From positions 1 through 37,264 of the IMG/VR virus record IMGVR_UViG_3300020182_000084: DNA of 37,264 bases; one strand, given 5' to 3'. The notes under the pieces are model-generated. The model made no database searches and had not been told where the DNA came from. It saw only the letters and a list, made by a program, of their open reading frames with translations. This document shows positions 30,436 through 37,264 of this stretch, piece by piece. The first letter of the stretch is position 1. The number at the start of each line of letters is the position of its first letter. This DNA is from a virus. Made by a program: the position numbers and the translations under genes.

Positions 30436-31285
30436 TTGCTATTTGTATTTCGTTTACTAATTGGTAATAACGTAACAAATCAACTAAATTATTATCTCCA
30501 ACTTTATCTGTTTTCTTTAATTCAGTTAAAAATTTAGCTACTTCAGTAATTTTAACTTTTGTAGCTTTATCTTTAATATTTTTTGTTTCTTTAACTAAAA
30601 TACTTTTTAATTCATTAATTTTAACATTGTAGAAATTTCTTAAATCTGGTGTTGAATCTACTGAATTAATGTATTCTTTAAGTACTTGTTTTTGATCATT
30701 AGTTAATATGTCGTACTTATTATTAAACTTTTCTAATAATACCTTATAAGTAAGAGTTCTTATATCACTATCATATGTAGAAAATTCTTCAATTACTGTT
30801 TGTTTTGAATCTTGAGTAACTTCCTTTTTAGTTAAATGTTCTAATAAAGTTACTTTATTATCTACTAATTGTGTTGGGTTAGATATAGACTTTGAATTAA
30901 CATTTTCTACTAAAGTGTATAAAGCCGCTAATTCTTTATAATTTGTTATTTTAGAACCAAAAAAGGATTCTAGATTATAATGTTTTTTAATTTCATTAAT
31001 CAAATTATATTTTTGTTTTTTTAAAGACTTTCTATTAAACTTAGTAGAGGCCTCTAATATAGTATCAATTACTAATGTAGCCCTACCCTCAGTTACTACT
31101 TTAGATTTAAGTATAGATTCATATAATTTATACTCTTTACCTAAAGAAGTATTTACGAAATATTCTTTTAAAATATCTATAGCTGGTGAATTACCACCTT
31201 TAAGTGTGTCAGCGGTGATTTGGCGTACTAACAGTTCAAATAATATGCCTGTGTTTTTGTACTTTGAGTGTTTAATTTTCATCAA
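30419..31285 (-). CDS. Hypothetical head-cluster protein after the portal (288 aa)
   Basis: A 288-aa helical protein opening with MKIKHSKYKNTGILFELLVR, then ITADTLKGGNSPAIDILKEY and FVNTSLGKEYKLYESILKSK. The H-S-K-Y-K-N-TGILFELLVRQ-x-TAD phrase is conserved, as far as I recall, in marine T4-like phages directly after gp20, but without an assigned function. The rest is Lys/Leu/Glu-rich, with several Asn-Ser-linked helices and no catalytic motif. It starts 32 bp after the gp20 stop, behind a late motif. Two adjacent ATG codons (31285 and 31282) could serve as start. Confidence 0.72.
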   Translation of the reverse strand: MMKIKHSKYKNTGILFELLVRQITADTLKGGNSPAIDILKEYFVNTSLGKEYKLYESILKSKVVTEGRATLVIDTILEASTKFNRKSLKKQKYNLINEIKKHYNLESFFGSKITNYKELAALYTLVENVNSKSISNPTQLVDNKVTLLEHLTKKEVTQDSKQTVIEEFSTYDSDIRTLTYKVLLEKFNNKYDILTNDQKQVLKEYINSVDSTPDLRNFYNVKINELKSILVKETKNIKDKATKVKITEVAKFLTELKKTDKVGDNNLVDLLRYYQLVNEIQIANGVQI

Positions 31286-31293
31286 GAATATAT

Positions 31294-31309
31294 TTATTTA
31301 TAAATATGT
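31294..31309 (-). promoter_or_regulatory. Palindromic late motif upstream of the 288-aa gene
   Basis: The sense strand reads CATATTTATAAATAAATATA. Because ATTTATAAAT is palindromic, both TATTTATA and TATAAATA are present on the coding strand here. It is 10-25 bp before the ATG. Confidence 0.48.
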
Positions 31310-31317
31310 GGAGTATT

Positions 31318-33240
31318 TTACTTCTTTAATTGTTTTTCATCTAATAATGAAGAATCGTCTTTATCCTCTTCAAATATTAATACCTTTTTATCTAAATCCT
31401 TAAACATATTTAAATTTTTCATATATGAAGACCGAGCACTTTCTAAAGCTAATGGACTTCCTCCTTTGAATTTATTTTTAATACTATTAGAATCATTTTT
31501 ATCTGTATCTTTCATACGTTTAACTCCTAATCTATCTTTCCCAAAATTATCACCTTGTGTATTACGTTTTACATTAGTATCTTTTGGTCTACCTAATTTA
31601 GGATCATCAGCTGCATATTCTTCTGGTTTTGGTACTGCTCCTGGGTTAGTGTACATTCTACCACTTCCATATAATGAGGCTAAATCATGAGGTGTACCAT
31701 ATGATTTACCAGTTTCAACAGGATCATTTCCTTCTGCTTCTATTTGTGCCATTCTAAACTTACGTTTAGCATCTTCTCTAGATAAATCTCTATATTCATC
31801 ATATTGGTCTTCGCTAAAATGGTAAACATGATCATAAATCCAATCAGAGGGTACTAAACCTTGTTCTAATAAAGTACCAGCTAATTCGGTTTTAGATTTA
31901 AGTAATTCAATTTTTTCTTGTTCTAAGATAATAGAAGGACTAGACATTTCTAAAGTAAAATTAGTTAATGTTTCATCAGTATATCCTTGGGTATATAAAT
32001 GAACTAATGCAATTTTATTTAATTCAGAAACTAATATTCTTTGTATTCTTTCAATTGTGCGTGCAAATCTAATATCTTGTTGTGCTAGTGTAGCTTTACC
32101 TTCAACTCCTTCTTCGTATCCTAAGAAAGCTTTTGGAATTTTAAGTGCGGCAAATAATTTACCTCTTAAATATTCAACATCGGCAATCCCATCATATTGT
32201 AATCCTGGTGTGGTTTCTATTTTAGTTGTTTGGTCATTACCACGAACAGGGATATAAAAATCTTCCAACATATTTTGCATGTTGTATTTAAGGTTGTATT
32301 CTCCTGTTTTATTATCTTGGAAAGGTGTACGTTTTAAATTACCAATTGTTTTTTGCATAAATGCATCTATTTCATTTGGTGGGATAGAACCAACATTCAT
32401 ATAAAATATACGTTTTTCTGGGGCACGAGCAATTCTATGAATTAACATTGCATCTTCCATTAAAACATATTGTTTATATAATTTACGAGCGGGTTCAATA
32501 TAAGCCCTACCATAAGGTAAATAATTAACATCTGAAAGAAGTCTAAAGTGAGCCATTTCATAATTGTCAAAGAAAATACCTTGTTCATCGTTTAAATTCC
32601 CAGCGGTTGAACCTGGTACAGGATACATACCTGAACTTAGATTATCCATTCCATCAGGAGCGTATCTAAACCTAATAGCAGAAGGATTCTGTGGGTTATA
32701 ACCTTCTTGTCTTTCTATGTGATAAGCAGTATAAGGAATTACATTGTAAACCCCATACTTTTCAGCAATTTCTAATTTTAAGAAAAAATCACCATATTTA
32801 CACATTTGTCTAACCCACATCCATAAGTTAAACTCAACATTTAATACATCGTAAAATAGGTTATACAACAATTTCTGGATATCTTCATTAGCACTTCTAA
32901 TTTGAAGTACTTCACCCATATCATTTTTTAAAGTTGATTCATCTGCTAAGACATCAAGAGCAGATGCTATAATAGCATCATTATCCATTAAATCATATTC
33001 AGAATATAATTGAGGTCTTAAATATTGGTAATTCATATTGAATTGAGCACCATATAAAGAAGAAGGGCTTGTAGAAAAAACCCTATTATATCTATCCATT
33101 AATGAATTAGTTTCTAATTCACCTGTAGATTGTATTTTAGCACTATCAATTACTTTTATTTGGTTTCCACCTACATTTCTTATTACTACGTCAGTAGAAA
33201 ATAATCTTTTTAGTCTTGAAAATACGCTTTTATCAGCCAT
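31318..33240 (-). CDS. gp20: T4 gp20-like portal protein
   Basis: The 640-aa portal subunit forming the dodecameric DNA channel at the unique vertex (T4 gp20 is 524 aa). Clear family segments are YQYLRPQLYSEYDLMDNDAI, ASALDVLADESTLKNDMGE, WVRQMCKYGDFFLKLEI, LPYGRAYIEPARKLYKQYVL, MEDAMLIHRIARAPEKRIFY and ALKIPKAFLGYEEGVEGKAT. The last ~130 residues are a charged, poorly structured extension with KRNTQGDNFGKDRLGVKRMK. It follows gp17 directly; in T4 the sheath and tube genes lie between these two. A late motif overlaps the short gp17-gp20 gap. Confidence 0.95.
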   Translation of the reverse strand: MADKSVFSRLKRLFSTDVVIRNVGGNQIKVIDSAKIQSTGELETNSLMDRYNRVFSTSPSSLYGAQFNMNYQYLRPQLYSEYDLMDNDAIIASALDVLADESTLKNDMGEVLQIRSANEDIQKLLYNLFYDVLNVEFNLWMWVRQMCKYGDFFLKLEIAEKYGVYNVIPYTAYHIERQEGYNPQNPSAIRFRYAPDGMDNLSSGMYPVPGSTAGNLNDEQGIFFDNYEMAHFRLLSDVNYLPYGRAYIEPARKLYKQYVLMEDAMLIHRIARAPEKRIFYMNVGSIPPNEIDAFMQKTIGNLKRTPFQDNKTGEYNLKYNMQNMLEDFYIPVRGNDQTTKIETTPGLQYDGIADVEYLRGKLFAALKIPKAFLGYEEGVEGKATLAQQDIRFARTIERIQRILVSELNKIALVHLYTQGYTDETLTNFTLEMSSPSIILEQEKIELLKSKTELAGTLLEQGLVPSDWIYDHVYHFSEDQYDEYRDLSREDAKRKFRMAQIEAEGNDPVETGKSYGTPHDLASLYGSGRMYTNPGAVPKPEEYAADDPKLGRPKDTNVKRNTQGDNFGKDRLGVKRMKDTDKNDSNSIKNKFKGGSPLALESARSSYMKNLNMFKDLDKKVLIFEEDKDDSSLLDEKQLKK

Positions 33241-33251
33241 AGTATGTTATT

Positions 33252-33267
33252 ATTGTTATAAATATTA
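33252..33267 (-). promoter_or_regulatory. Candidate late-promoter motif upstream of gp20
   Basis: The sense strand reads TAATATTTATAACAATAA, filling most of the 27-bp gap between the gp17 stop and the gp20 ATG. The last A-run has one T interruption. Confidence 0.48.
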
Positions 33268-34839
33268 TTAAAGAAGCCATTTAATGTCTTCCTTACCATC
33301 GGGTGTGTTTATGTGATAGGGATTATCTGAGCCTTGTGAAAAACCATATCCACCTTGGTACGAAGTCCTATCTACAGACATATTACCTAAAGCATTTTTA
33401 GTTGCTTGTAGTCCTTGTTGTCTTAATTTTAGCGCTGTATCTCTAATATACATAGCTATACCAAAGGACATTACTAAATCATCATTATACCCACTTTGAG
33501 CTTCTGCCCTATTATTTTTCCATATAAAGGTTTTCATTTCTTCTAGCAATCTTTTTGATTGTATTGTTACTCCTTTATCACTAATATATTCCTGAAATTT
33601 ACCTATTACCATAGGTCTAGTTCTAGAAGACATTGTAAAACCGGCTACCATTTTTGAATGGTCCTGGTATTTGTCAAAATACGAACTAGCATTTGGGGAA
33701 TCACTCTTTTGTGAATAGTAAAGGTTAGGATATTGTCTATCTAAAGCAACTTGTATTGTTGCCCAACCTATATTAGCATTCTCTATTACTAACATTGCTT
33801 CATTATATTCAGTAGCTAAACCAACTAATAAATGCCCGTATTCTTTTGTACCTAATTGTCCTTTATATTCAGCAACTTGTACATTATTGGCTACATCAAT
33901 TACATGACATGCGGAATAATCTTTTCCATCTCCACGAGCAACGTCTGCTACTACCACATAATCTCTTGTGTAATCAGGTGATTCCCAAACCCATAAGTTT
34001 TGGTCTGCTCCTCTTCTTTCCATAGGATCTTTTATATAAGTTTTTTCATAAAAGTCTATATATTCAGGATAAAATACAATATCACCAGAGGTACTAAAAT
34101 CACAATCACATTCTTGTGCAGCCATTCTAGGATCACCTAATAATTCATCTTGTGTATCCCTCCATTTTTGATCTCTTTCTGGGTGGACATACCAGGGGAG
34201 TTTTATAGGTAAAAATTGATTTTCTCTATTTTCTGCTCTAACCCATGTTTGATGAAACCAATTTCCAGTACCATAAGGGGTAGATAATGCTATACAACCA
34301 CCACCAGTTGCTAATGTTTGTTGTGCTGAGGCCCATATTTCTCCAATATTATCAATAAAAGCTGCCTCATCAATTAGTAGTAAAGATACTGCTTCGGATC
34401 TACCTGCATCACTTGAAGCCGATGTTGCTTTAATTTGTGATCCATTTGCTAATCGTAAAGTTAATTTATTATTTTCAGGAGCATCTATTTTAAGCCATGA
34501 AGGTAAGTTTTCATACATGAATTTTACCTTTGTTACCATGTTTTTAGCTGTTTCTTGCTTAGTTGCAATACAAAGAATATTTTTATCCTTATGGAATGTC
34601 ATTAACCACAATGAATAACCAGCACCTAAAGTAGATATACCTAACTGTCTAGATTTTAATACTACACTATAGGGATTTTCTTGAAATAACGTTAATACTT
34701 TTTCTTGGAATGGGTATAGATTAAACTGTATACGCCCACGTTGTGGGTGCTGTATATAACAGTATTTACGCATAAAGTGTACTGGGTCTTGAGCACATTT
34801 TAAGTATTCTTGGCGTATTACTTTTTTTAAATCAGACAT
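33268..34839 (-). CDS. gp17: T4 gp17-like large terminase subunit
   Basis: The ATPase-nuclease motor that packages DNA into proheads (523 aa; T4 gp17 is 610 aa). ATPase: adenine/Q-type lead-in LYPFQEKVL (41-49), a variant Walker A SRQLGIST (63-70), Walker B LLLIDEA (153-159; D157, E158) and coupling motif STPYGTGNWF (186-195). Nuclease: D299 in VVVADVARGDGKDYSA, E353 in MLVIENANIGW and D453/D454 in YNDDLVMSFG, the expected acidic triad. No small terminase gene is seen next to it. It starts 1 bp after the 134-aa membrane protein gene ends. Confidence 0.96.
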   Translation of the reverse strand: MSDLKKVIRQEYLKCAQDPVHFMRKYCYIQHPQRGRIQFNLYPFQEKVLTLFQENPYSVVLKSRQLGISTLGAGYSLWLMTFHKDKNILCIATKQETAKNMVTKVKFMYENLPSWLKIDAPENNKLTLRLANGSQIKATSASSDAGRSEAVSLLLIDEAAFIDNIGEIWASAQQTLATGGGCIALSTPYGTGNWFHQTWVRAENRENQFLPIKLPWYVHPERDQKWRDTQDELLGDPRMAAQECDCDFSTSGDIVFYPEYIDFYEKTYIKDPMERRGADQNLWVWESPDYTRDYVVVADVARGDGKDYSACHVIDVANNVQVAEYKGQLGTKEYGHLLVGLATEYNEAMLVIENANIGWATIQVALDRQYPNLYYSQKSDSPNASSYFDKYQDHSKMVAGFTMSSRTRPMVIGKFQEYISDKGVTIQSKRLLEEMKTFIWKNNRAEAQSGYNDDLVMSFGIAMYIRDTALKLRQQGLQATKNALGNMSVDRTSYQGGYGFSQGSDNPYHINTPDGKEDIKWLL

Positions 34840-34840
34840 A

Positions 34841-35245
34841 CTATTTTACTAAAAGTACAGCAGCTAATACTGCTACTACTCCAGCCCCTGCTGTTAATTT
34901 ATTTTTAAACTTTTGTTTTTTTACTTCAAGTTTTAACTTTTCATTTAACTGTTGGGAAAGTATAAGTTGTGACCCCTTTGTATCTAATATAGAATTAAAA
35001 TTATTGATTTGAAAATTAAGGTTATTAATAACACTATCTTTTAATATAATTTTATTTTTTAATAAAGAGTACTTTGTATTGATTAAACTTAATTCTTGTT
35101 TAAAACTATCTCCAGTTATTAAATCCTTAATTACTAGTCTGACTATTGGTTTTTTTAATTGAATCGAAGTACTGTCTATAACGTTCTGTGAAAAACCGTT
35201 CAAGCTCATCATCCCCAAAAGAATCAACATTATTAACTTTCTCAT
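34841..35245 (-). CDS. Signal-peptide coiled-coil protein with C-terminal membrane segment
   Basis: A 134-aa protein. The N-terminal MRKLIMLILLGMMSLNGFSQ is a good signal peptide or signal anchor with an FSQ end; there is no lipobox Cys. The middle (about 45-110) is a coiled coil (YSLLKNKIILKDSVINNLNF), and LTAGAGVVAVLAAVLLVK (about 116-133) is a hydrophobic segment at the extreme C-terminus. It overlaps the preceding 127-aa gene by 119 bp in another frame, which resembles the nested arrangement of Rz/Rz1 spanins. It could therefore span the envelope during lysis. The lack of a lipidation Cys and the second membrane segment differ from classical Rz1, so the role is tentative. Confidence 0.62.
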   Translation of the reverse strand: MRKLIMLILLGMMSLNGFSQNVIDSTSIQLKKPIVRLVIKDLITGDSFKQELSLINTKYSLLKNKIILKDSVINNLNFQINNFNSILDTKGSQLILSQQLNEKLKLEVKKQKFKNKLTAGAGVVAVLAAVLLVK

Positions 35246-35510
35246 TTGTTTGTCTTTTTAATATAACTATTTTATTATCTTGTTTACTAATTTCTTGGTC
35301 TAATTTTGTTATTTGACCATTTAAGGTATCAATTTCCAAGGTTAATTCTTCATTTATGTTATGTAAAGAATTAATTTTATTTTCTAATGCCTCTATTTTA
35401 CTATTATACTCATTGATATATTCATCTTCATTTGAAGAGTACATATTAATTAGGTAGTAAGCACCAAAAAATACTATAGCAATATATAAAAACCTTTCCT
35501 TAGATGACAT
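35127..35510 (-). CDS. Putative i-spanin-like membrane coiled-coil protein
   Basis: A 127-aa protein. Residues 6-24 (RFLYIAIVFFGAYYLINMY) form one N-terminal membrane segment. Residues ~28-92 are a long coiled coil (NKINSLHNINEELTLEIDTL), and the tail has FGDDELERFFTERYRQYF. One N-terminal anchor plus a periplasmic coiled coil is the plan of Rz-type inner-membrane spanins. The last 119 bp overlap the start of the 134-aa secreted protein gene in a different frame. Its ATG overlaps the stop of the upstream gene (TAATG). No holin or endolysin is seen in the window to support lysis function directly. Confidence 0.62.
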   Translation of the reverse strand: MSSKERFLYIAIVFFGAYYLINMYSSNEDEYINEYNSKIEALENKINSLHNINEELTLEIDTLNGQITKLDQEISKQDNKIVILKRQTNEKVNNVDSFGDDELERFFTERYRQYFDSIKKTNSQTSN

Positions 35511-36259
35511 TATATCTTCTTATTATCTAGAATACTTTCTAGTTCTTTTTTTAGTTTAGTTTTATCTTTTAAGATTTTAACTAATTTTTCTTTTTCTTCA
35601 CCTTCAGCTTTAGAATATTTTTTAGCTAATGATTTCATCTCACGAGTTAATAGTGCCAATTCTTCTTTTGCTTTAGCTAAACCTTTAGTTTTTTTAATAT
35701 CGGATTTAGTTGGTTCTGCATCTTCGTTTTCATTTAAACCCATAGAACTAGCTATATCAGAGAGCCCTCGCATAAGTCCCTTTTGAAAGTAACGAAAATC
35801 TATTTGAGAATTAAGGTATGATTTTCTTATTATTGTAAAAACTTCATCAGCAGCATTATACCCCATTTCTTCTATTTCATCTAAACCCACATTTGCATTT
35901 TCTTTTATATCGTAAGGGTTTTTATGGGGATTTACAACGGCATCATATGCTTTACCAATATCACCACCATATAAATTATCAGTGATTTTTTTGCCTAACA
36001 TTTTTAACTGGTCATTATTTAGGGTATGTTTTTTTCCAAATCCTTCTAAATAGAATTGACCTATATCTTCATAGTCATAAGTAAAATCTTTCATTAATGG
36101 TGTTGCATCTTCTTCTATACCAGCTTCTTTTTTAGCTGATTCTAGATCCTTAATAGCGGCAGTTAATTCTTTAGTTTTTTCAATTTCTGCTTCAGTATCT
36201 TCAGATAATGTAGAGATAATATTTTCTCTAATATAATTTTTTAATTCAGATTTTTTCAT
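35510..36259 (-). CDS. Charged coiled-coil protein of unknown function (249 aa)
   Basis: It begins MKKSELKNYIRENIISTLSE, a K-K-x-E-L-K-x-x-IRE-x-I opening shared by many structural proteins of marine T4-like phages. The N-terminal and C-terminal thirds are helical and charged (AEIEKTKELTAAIKDLESAK; KAKEELALLTREMKSLAKKY). The middle has NLYGGDIGKAYDAVVNPHKN and a segment GYNAADEVFTIIRKSYLNSQ. I see no catalytic or membrane features. It is preceded by a late motif, which argues for expression with the virion genes, and it is linked by a TAATG overlap to the putative spanin gene. Confidence 0.7.
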   Translation of the reverse strand: MKKSELKNYIRENIISTLSEDTEAEIEKTKELTAAIKDLESAKKEAGIEEDATPLMKDFTYDYEDIGQFYLEGFGKKHTLNNDQLKMLGKKITDNLYGGDIGKAYDAVVNPHKNPYDIKENANVGLDEIEEMGYNAADEVFTIIRKSYLNSQIDFRYFQKGLMRGLSDIASSMGLNENEDAEPTKSDIKKTKGLAKAKEELALLTREMKSLAKKYSKAEGEEKEKLVKILKDKTKLKKELESILDNKKI

Positions 36260-36269
36260 TATAATAAGG

Positions 36270-36285
36270 TTTTATTATAAATATG
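36270..36285 (-). promoter_or_regulatory. Candidate late-promoter motif upstream of the 249-aa gene
   Basis: The sense strand reads ACATATTTATAATAAAACC, 11-26 bp before the ATG at 36259 and directly after the kinase stop codon at 36286. It may be the start of the late transcript carrying gp17. Confidence 0.5.
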
Positions 36286-36816
36286 TTAAAGATTAGTAAA
36301 CTTTAATATTTGTTGGATTCGTTCCTCTGTAGATCCAGATATCTTTTCTATTTTACCTGCTTTATGACCATGTCTTTTAATAAGTGTGGTAATAGTAAAA
36401 TCAATTAAATCTCTATAGTGCTCATCTGTTTCACGTACTCCATTATCTTCAATATCTATTCCATAAGGAGATATGTAAAAAATATAATCATATTCTCTAA
36501 CAAATTCACTAGCATATGTTTCAAATGCTTCTTTATCCTGGTGAGGTATTGATTTTGCATTTAAAGTAAATGCCATAACATCAAGAACTGTTCTATCTGT
36601 AATAATATCTGTTTGAATTAATTCAGCACAACGTTCAGCCAAGAATATGGTTTGACCCTTTAATGTTGAATCTGTATTAAGTGGAATACCTTGCTCCATC
36701 AAGTATTTAGAACGTTCTGTTCTAAACATATAATCTTTAAATTGCCTTGTTTCTTTTAAAGCATTTACTAATGTAGTTTTACCTACACTCATTGTACCAC
36801 ATAAACCTATTTTCAT
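36286..36816 (-). CDS. NadR-like P-loop kinase/ATPase (AAA_28 type)
   Basis: A 176-aa single-domain P-loop protein. MKIGLCGTMSVGKTTLVNAL contains Walker A GTMSVGKT (7-14). DIITDRTVLDVMAFT (71-85) has the D-R-T/S-x-x-D pattern of the ribosylnicotinamide-kinase domain of NadR and related AAA_28 proteins, and YDYIFYISPYGID (103-115) is their second strand. It may phosphorylate a nucleoside such as nicotinamide riboside, supporting NAD supply, but the family is broad. It lies 3 bp after the 88-aa gene ends. It looks like a metabolic gene at the edge of the structural region. Confidence 0.78.
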   Translation of the reverse strand: MKIGLCGTMSVGKTTLVNALKETRQFKDYMFRTERSKYLMEQGIPLNTDSTLKGQTIFLAERCAELIQTDIITDRTVLDVMAFTLNAKSIPHQDKEAFETYASEFVREYDYIFYISPYGIDIEDNGVRETDEHYRDLIDFTITTLIKRHGHKAGKIEKISGSTEERIQQILKFTNL

Positions 36817-36819
36817 ATC

Positions 36820-37086
36820 TTAGTTTCTATAATCTGAAAGGTGTGCTTTCATTGATTGATTTTTATAATAAGGTAAACCTTCTCTTTGTTGTCTTGCTTC
36901 ATTCCATTCCTCTTTGGTATGTTTAATACCATATAAATGATATTCTCCTAATTTTTCTTTACCTTCAGGAATTAAAGCATGTCCCTCCCAATTGTGGAGT
37001 TTATTATCCCATACATAAGCGATAGTACCATCTGCTTTTTTTAATCTTTTACTTTGTGGAAACGGTGTTTTTGTTGATTTTGCCAT
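36820..37086 (-). CDS. Hypothetical small protein (88 aa)
   Basis: A basic protein, rich in Trp/Tyr/His: MAKSTKTPFPQSKRLKKADG, then AYVWDNKLHNWEGHALIPEG, YHLYGIKHTKEEWNEARQQR and a final SMKAHLSDYRN. It has no membrane segment or signal peptide. The W-x-NWEGHALIP and YG-x-x-x-x-x-EEW-x-x-AR phrases suggest a compact globular fold, but I do not recognise the family. It precedes the NadR-like kinase gene by 3 bp and so may work with it. The leader has only a one-base variant of the late motif (TATCAATA on the plus strand at 37100-37107). Confidence 0.68.
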   Translation of the reverse strand: MAKSTKTPFPQSKRLKKADGTIAYVWDNKLHNWEGHALIPEGKEKLGEYHLYGIKHTKEEWNEARQQREGLPYYKNQSMKAHLSDYRN

Positions 37087-37120
37087 AATTTTTATTTGTT
37101 ATCAATATACGAAATTTATT

Positions 37121-37264
37121 TTAATTTTCCAAAAGTGATTCAGCAACATATGTCCCTTGTGCACCACTTACCGTTATACCTCTAGCTGATAAAGCATCGC
37201 CTACGAAGTGTACGTTAGGATACTTAGTGAGTGCTAAATTGGCATAATCGACAAGTGGCTCAGG
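37121..37264 (-). CDS. C-terminal end of a possible FAD-dependent oxidoreductase (partial)
   Basis: An open frame enters from the window edge and ends at TAA (37121-37123), giving the last 47 residues. The sequence includes YPNVHFVGDALSARGITVSG and AQGTYVAESLLEN. The hydrophobic strand, then GD, then a Gly-rich turn and a helix (VHFVGDALSARG) is the pattern of the C-terminal FAD-binding motif of Rossmann-type flavoproteins. The following G-A-Q-G-T-x-V-A-E-S helix fits the same fold. Only the tail is visible, so the family is uncertain; it could be another nucleotide-binding enzyme. Confidence 0.5.
   Translation of the reverse strand, partial: PEPLVDYANLALTKYPNVHFVGDALSARGITVSGAQGTYVAESLLEN

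Noticed and set aside
35127-35245. A programmed frameshift joining the two overlapping genes
   Set aside because: Each gene has its own ATG and its own N-terminal membrane or signal segment, and I see no slippery heptamer that clearly supports a fusion.
1-37264. tRNA, rRNA, integrase, transposase or attachment sites
   Set aside because: None was recognised on either strand by reading; gaps between genes are all under 200 bases and hold only promoters, hairpins or terminators.

Overview
This window is part of the late gene cluster of a contractile-tailed, T4-like (Straboviridae-related or 'far-T4') phage genome. All supported genes lie on the minus strand, so the transcription order runs from position 37264 down to 1. 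Composition is strongly AT-rich. Start codons are almost all ATG behind A/T-rich leaders with no clear Shine-Dalgarno sequence. With the gene content, this suggests a phage of a Bacteroidota (Flavobacteriia-like), probably marine, host; the host call is inference. I see no tRNA, rRNA, CRISPR array, integrase or insertion sequence.

Layout in transcription order. (1) 37264-34841: the C-terminal end of a possible FAD-dependent oxidoreductase, a small hypothetical protein, a P-loop NadR-like kinase, a coiled-coil protein, and two out-of-frame overlapping membrane/coiled-coil proteins that may be spanin-like. (2) 34839-24617: DNA packaging and head, with gp17 large terminase, gp20 portal, four accessory or core proteins, gp21 prohead protease, acidic gp22-like scaffold and gp23 major capsid protein, ending in a strong terminator. 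(3) 24420-20044: PhoH-like ATPase, two small structural proteins, then gp13-like and gp14-like neck proteins and a gp15-like tail terminator. (4) 20039-12956: fibre genes, including a 409-aa and a 1636-aa protein built from collagen-like Gly-Ser-Ser/Gly-Thr-Ser triplets, the larger ending in an S74 intramolecular chaperone domain. (5) 12948-3271: a cassette of sugar-active enzymes: a GT-B protein, a GT25 glycosyltransferase fused to a degenerate methyltransferase, a PhyH-type Fe/2OG dioxygenase, a methyltransferase, a GT9-like protein, a 1247-aa four-module enzyme (GT4 + TibC-like heptosyltransferase with a four-Cys finger + GT-A + PIG-L deacetylase) and a further GT-A protein. (6) 3238-40: a small coiled-coil protein, gp18 tail sheath with a large low-complexity insertion, and gp19 tail tube.

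The most interesting part is the glycan cassette. It starts 7 bp downstream of the giant Ser/Thr-rich fibre gene and sits between the neck/tail-completion genes and the sheath/tube genes. The simplest hypothesis is that the phage O-glycosylates and further decorates its own fibre. In this reading the GSSGTS repeats supply a dense hydroxyl acceptor surface, the TibC-like module or a neighbour primes sugar on Ser/Thr, and the other GTs, deacetylase, dioxygenase and methyltransferase elaborate it. Modification of host surface glycans is the alternative.

A second theme is regulation. A near-identical motif (sense strand AATATTTATAAYAAAA) precedes about a dozen late genes and twice lies directly after a Rho-independent-type terminator. 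It is a good candidate for the phage late promoter, although the T4-like octamer TATAAATA is then on the strand opposite to the genes.
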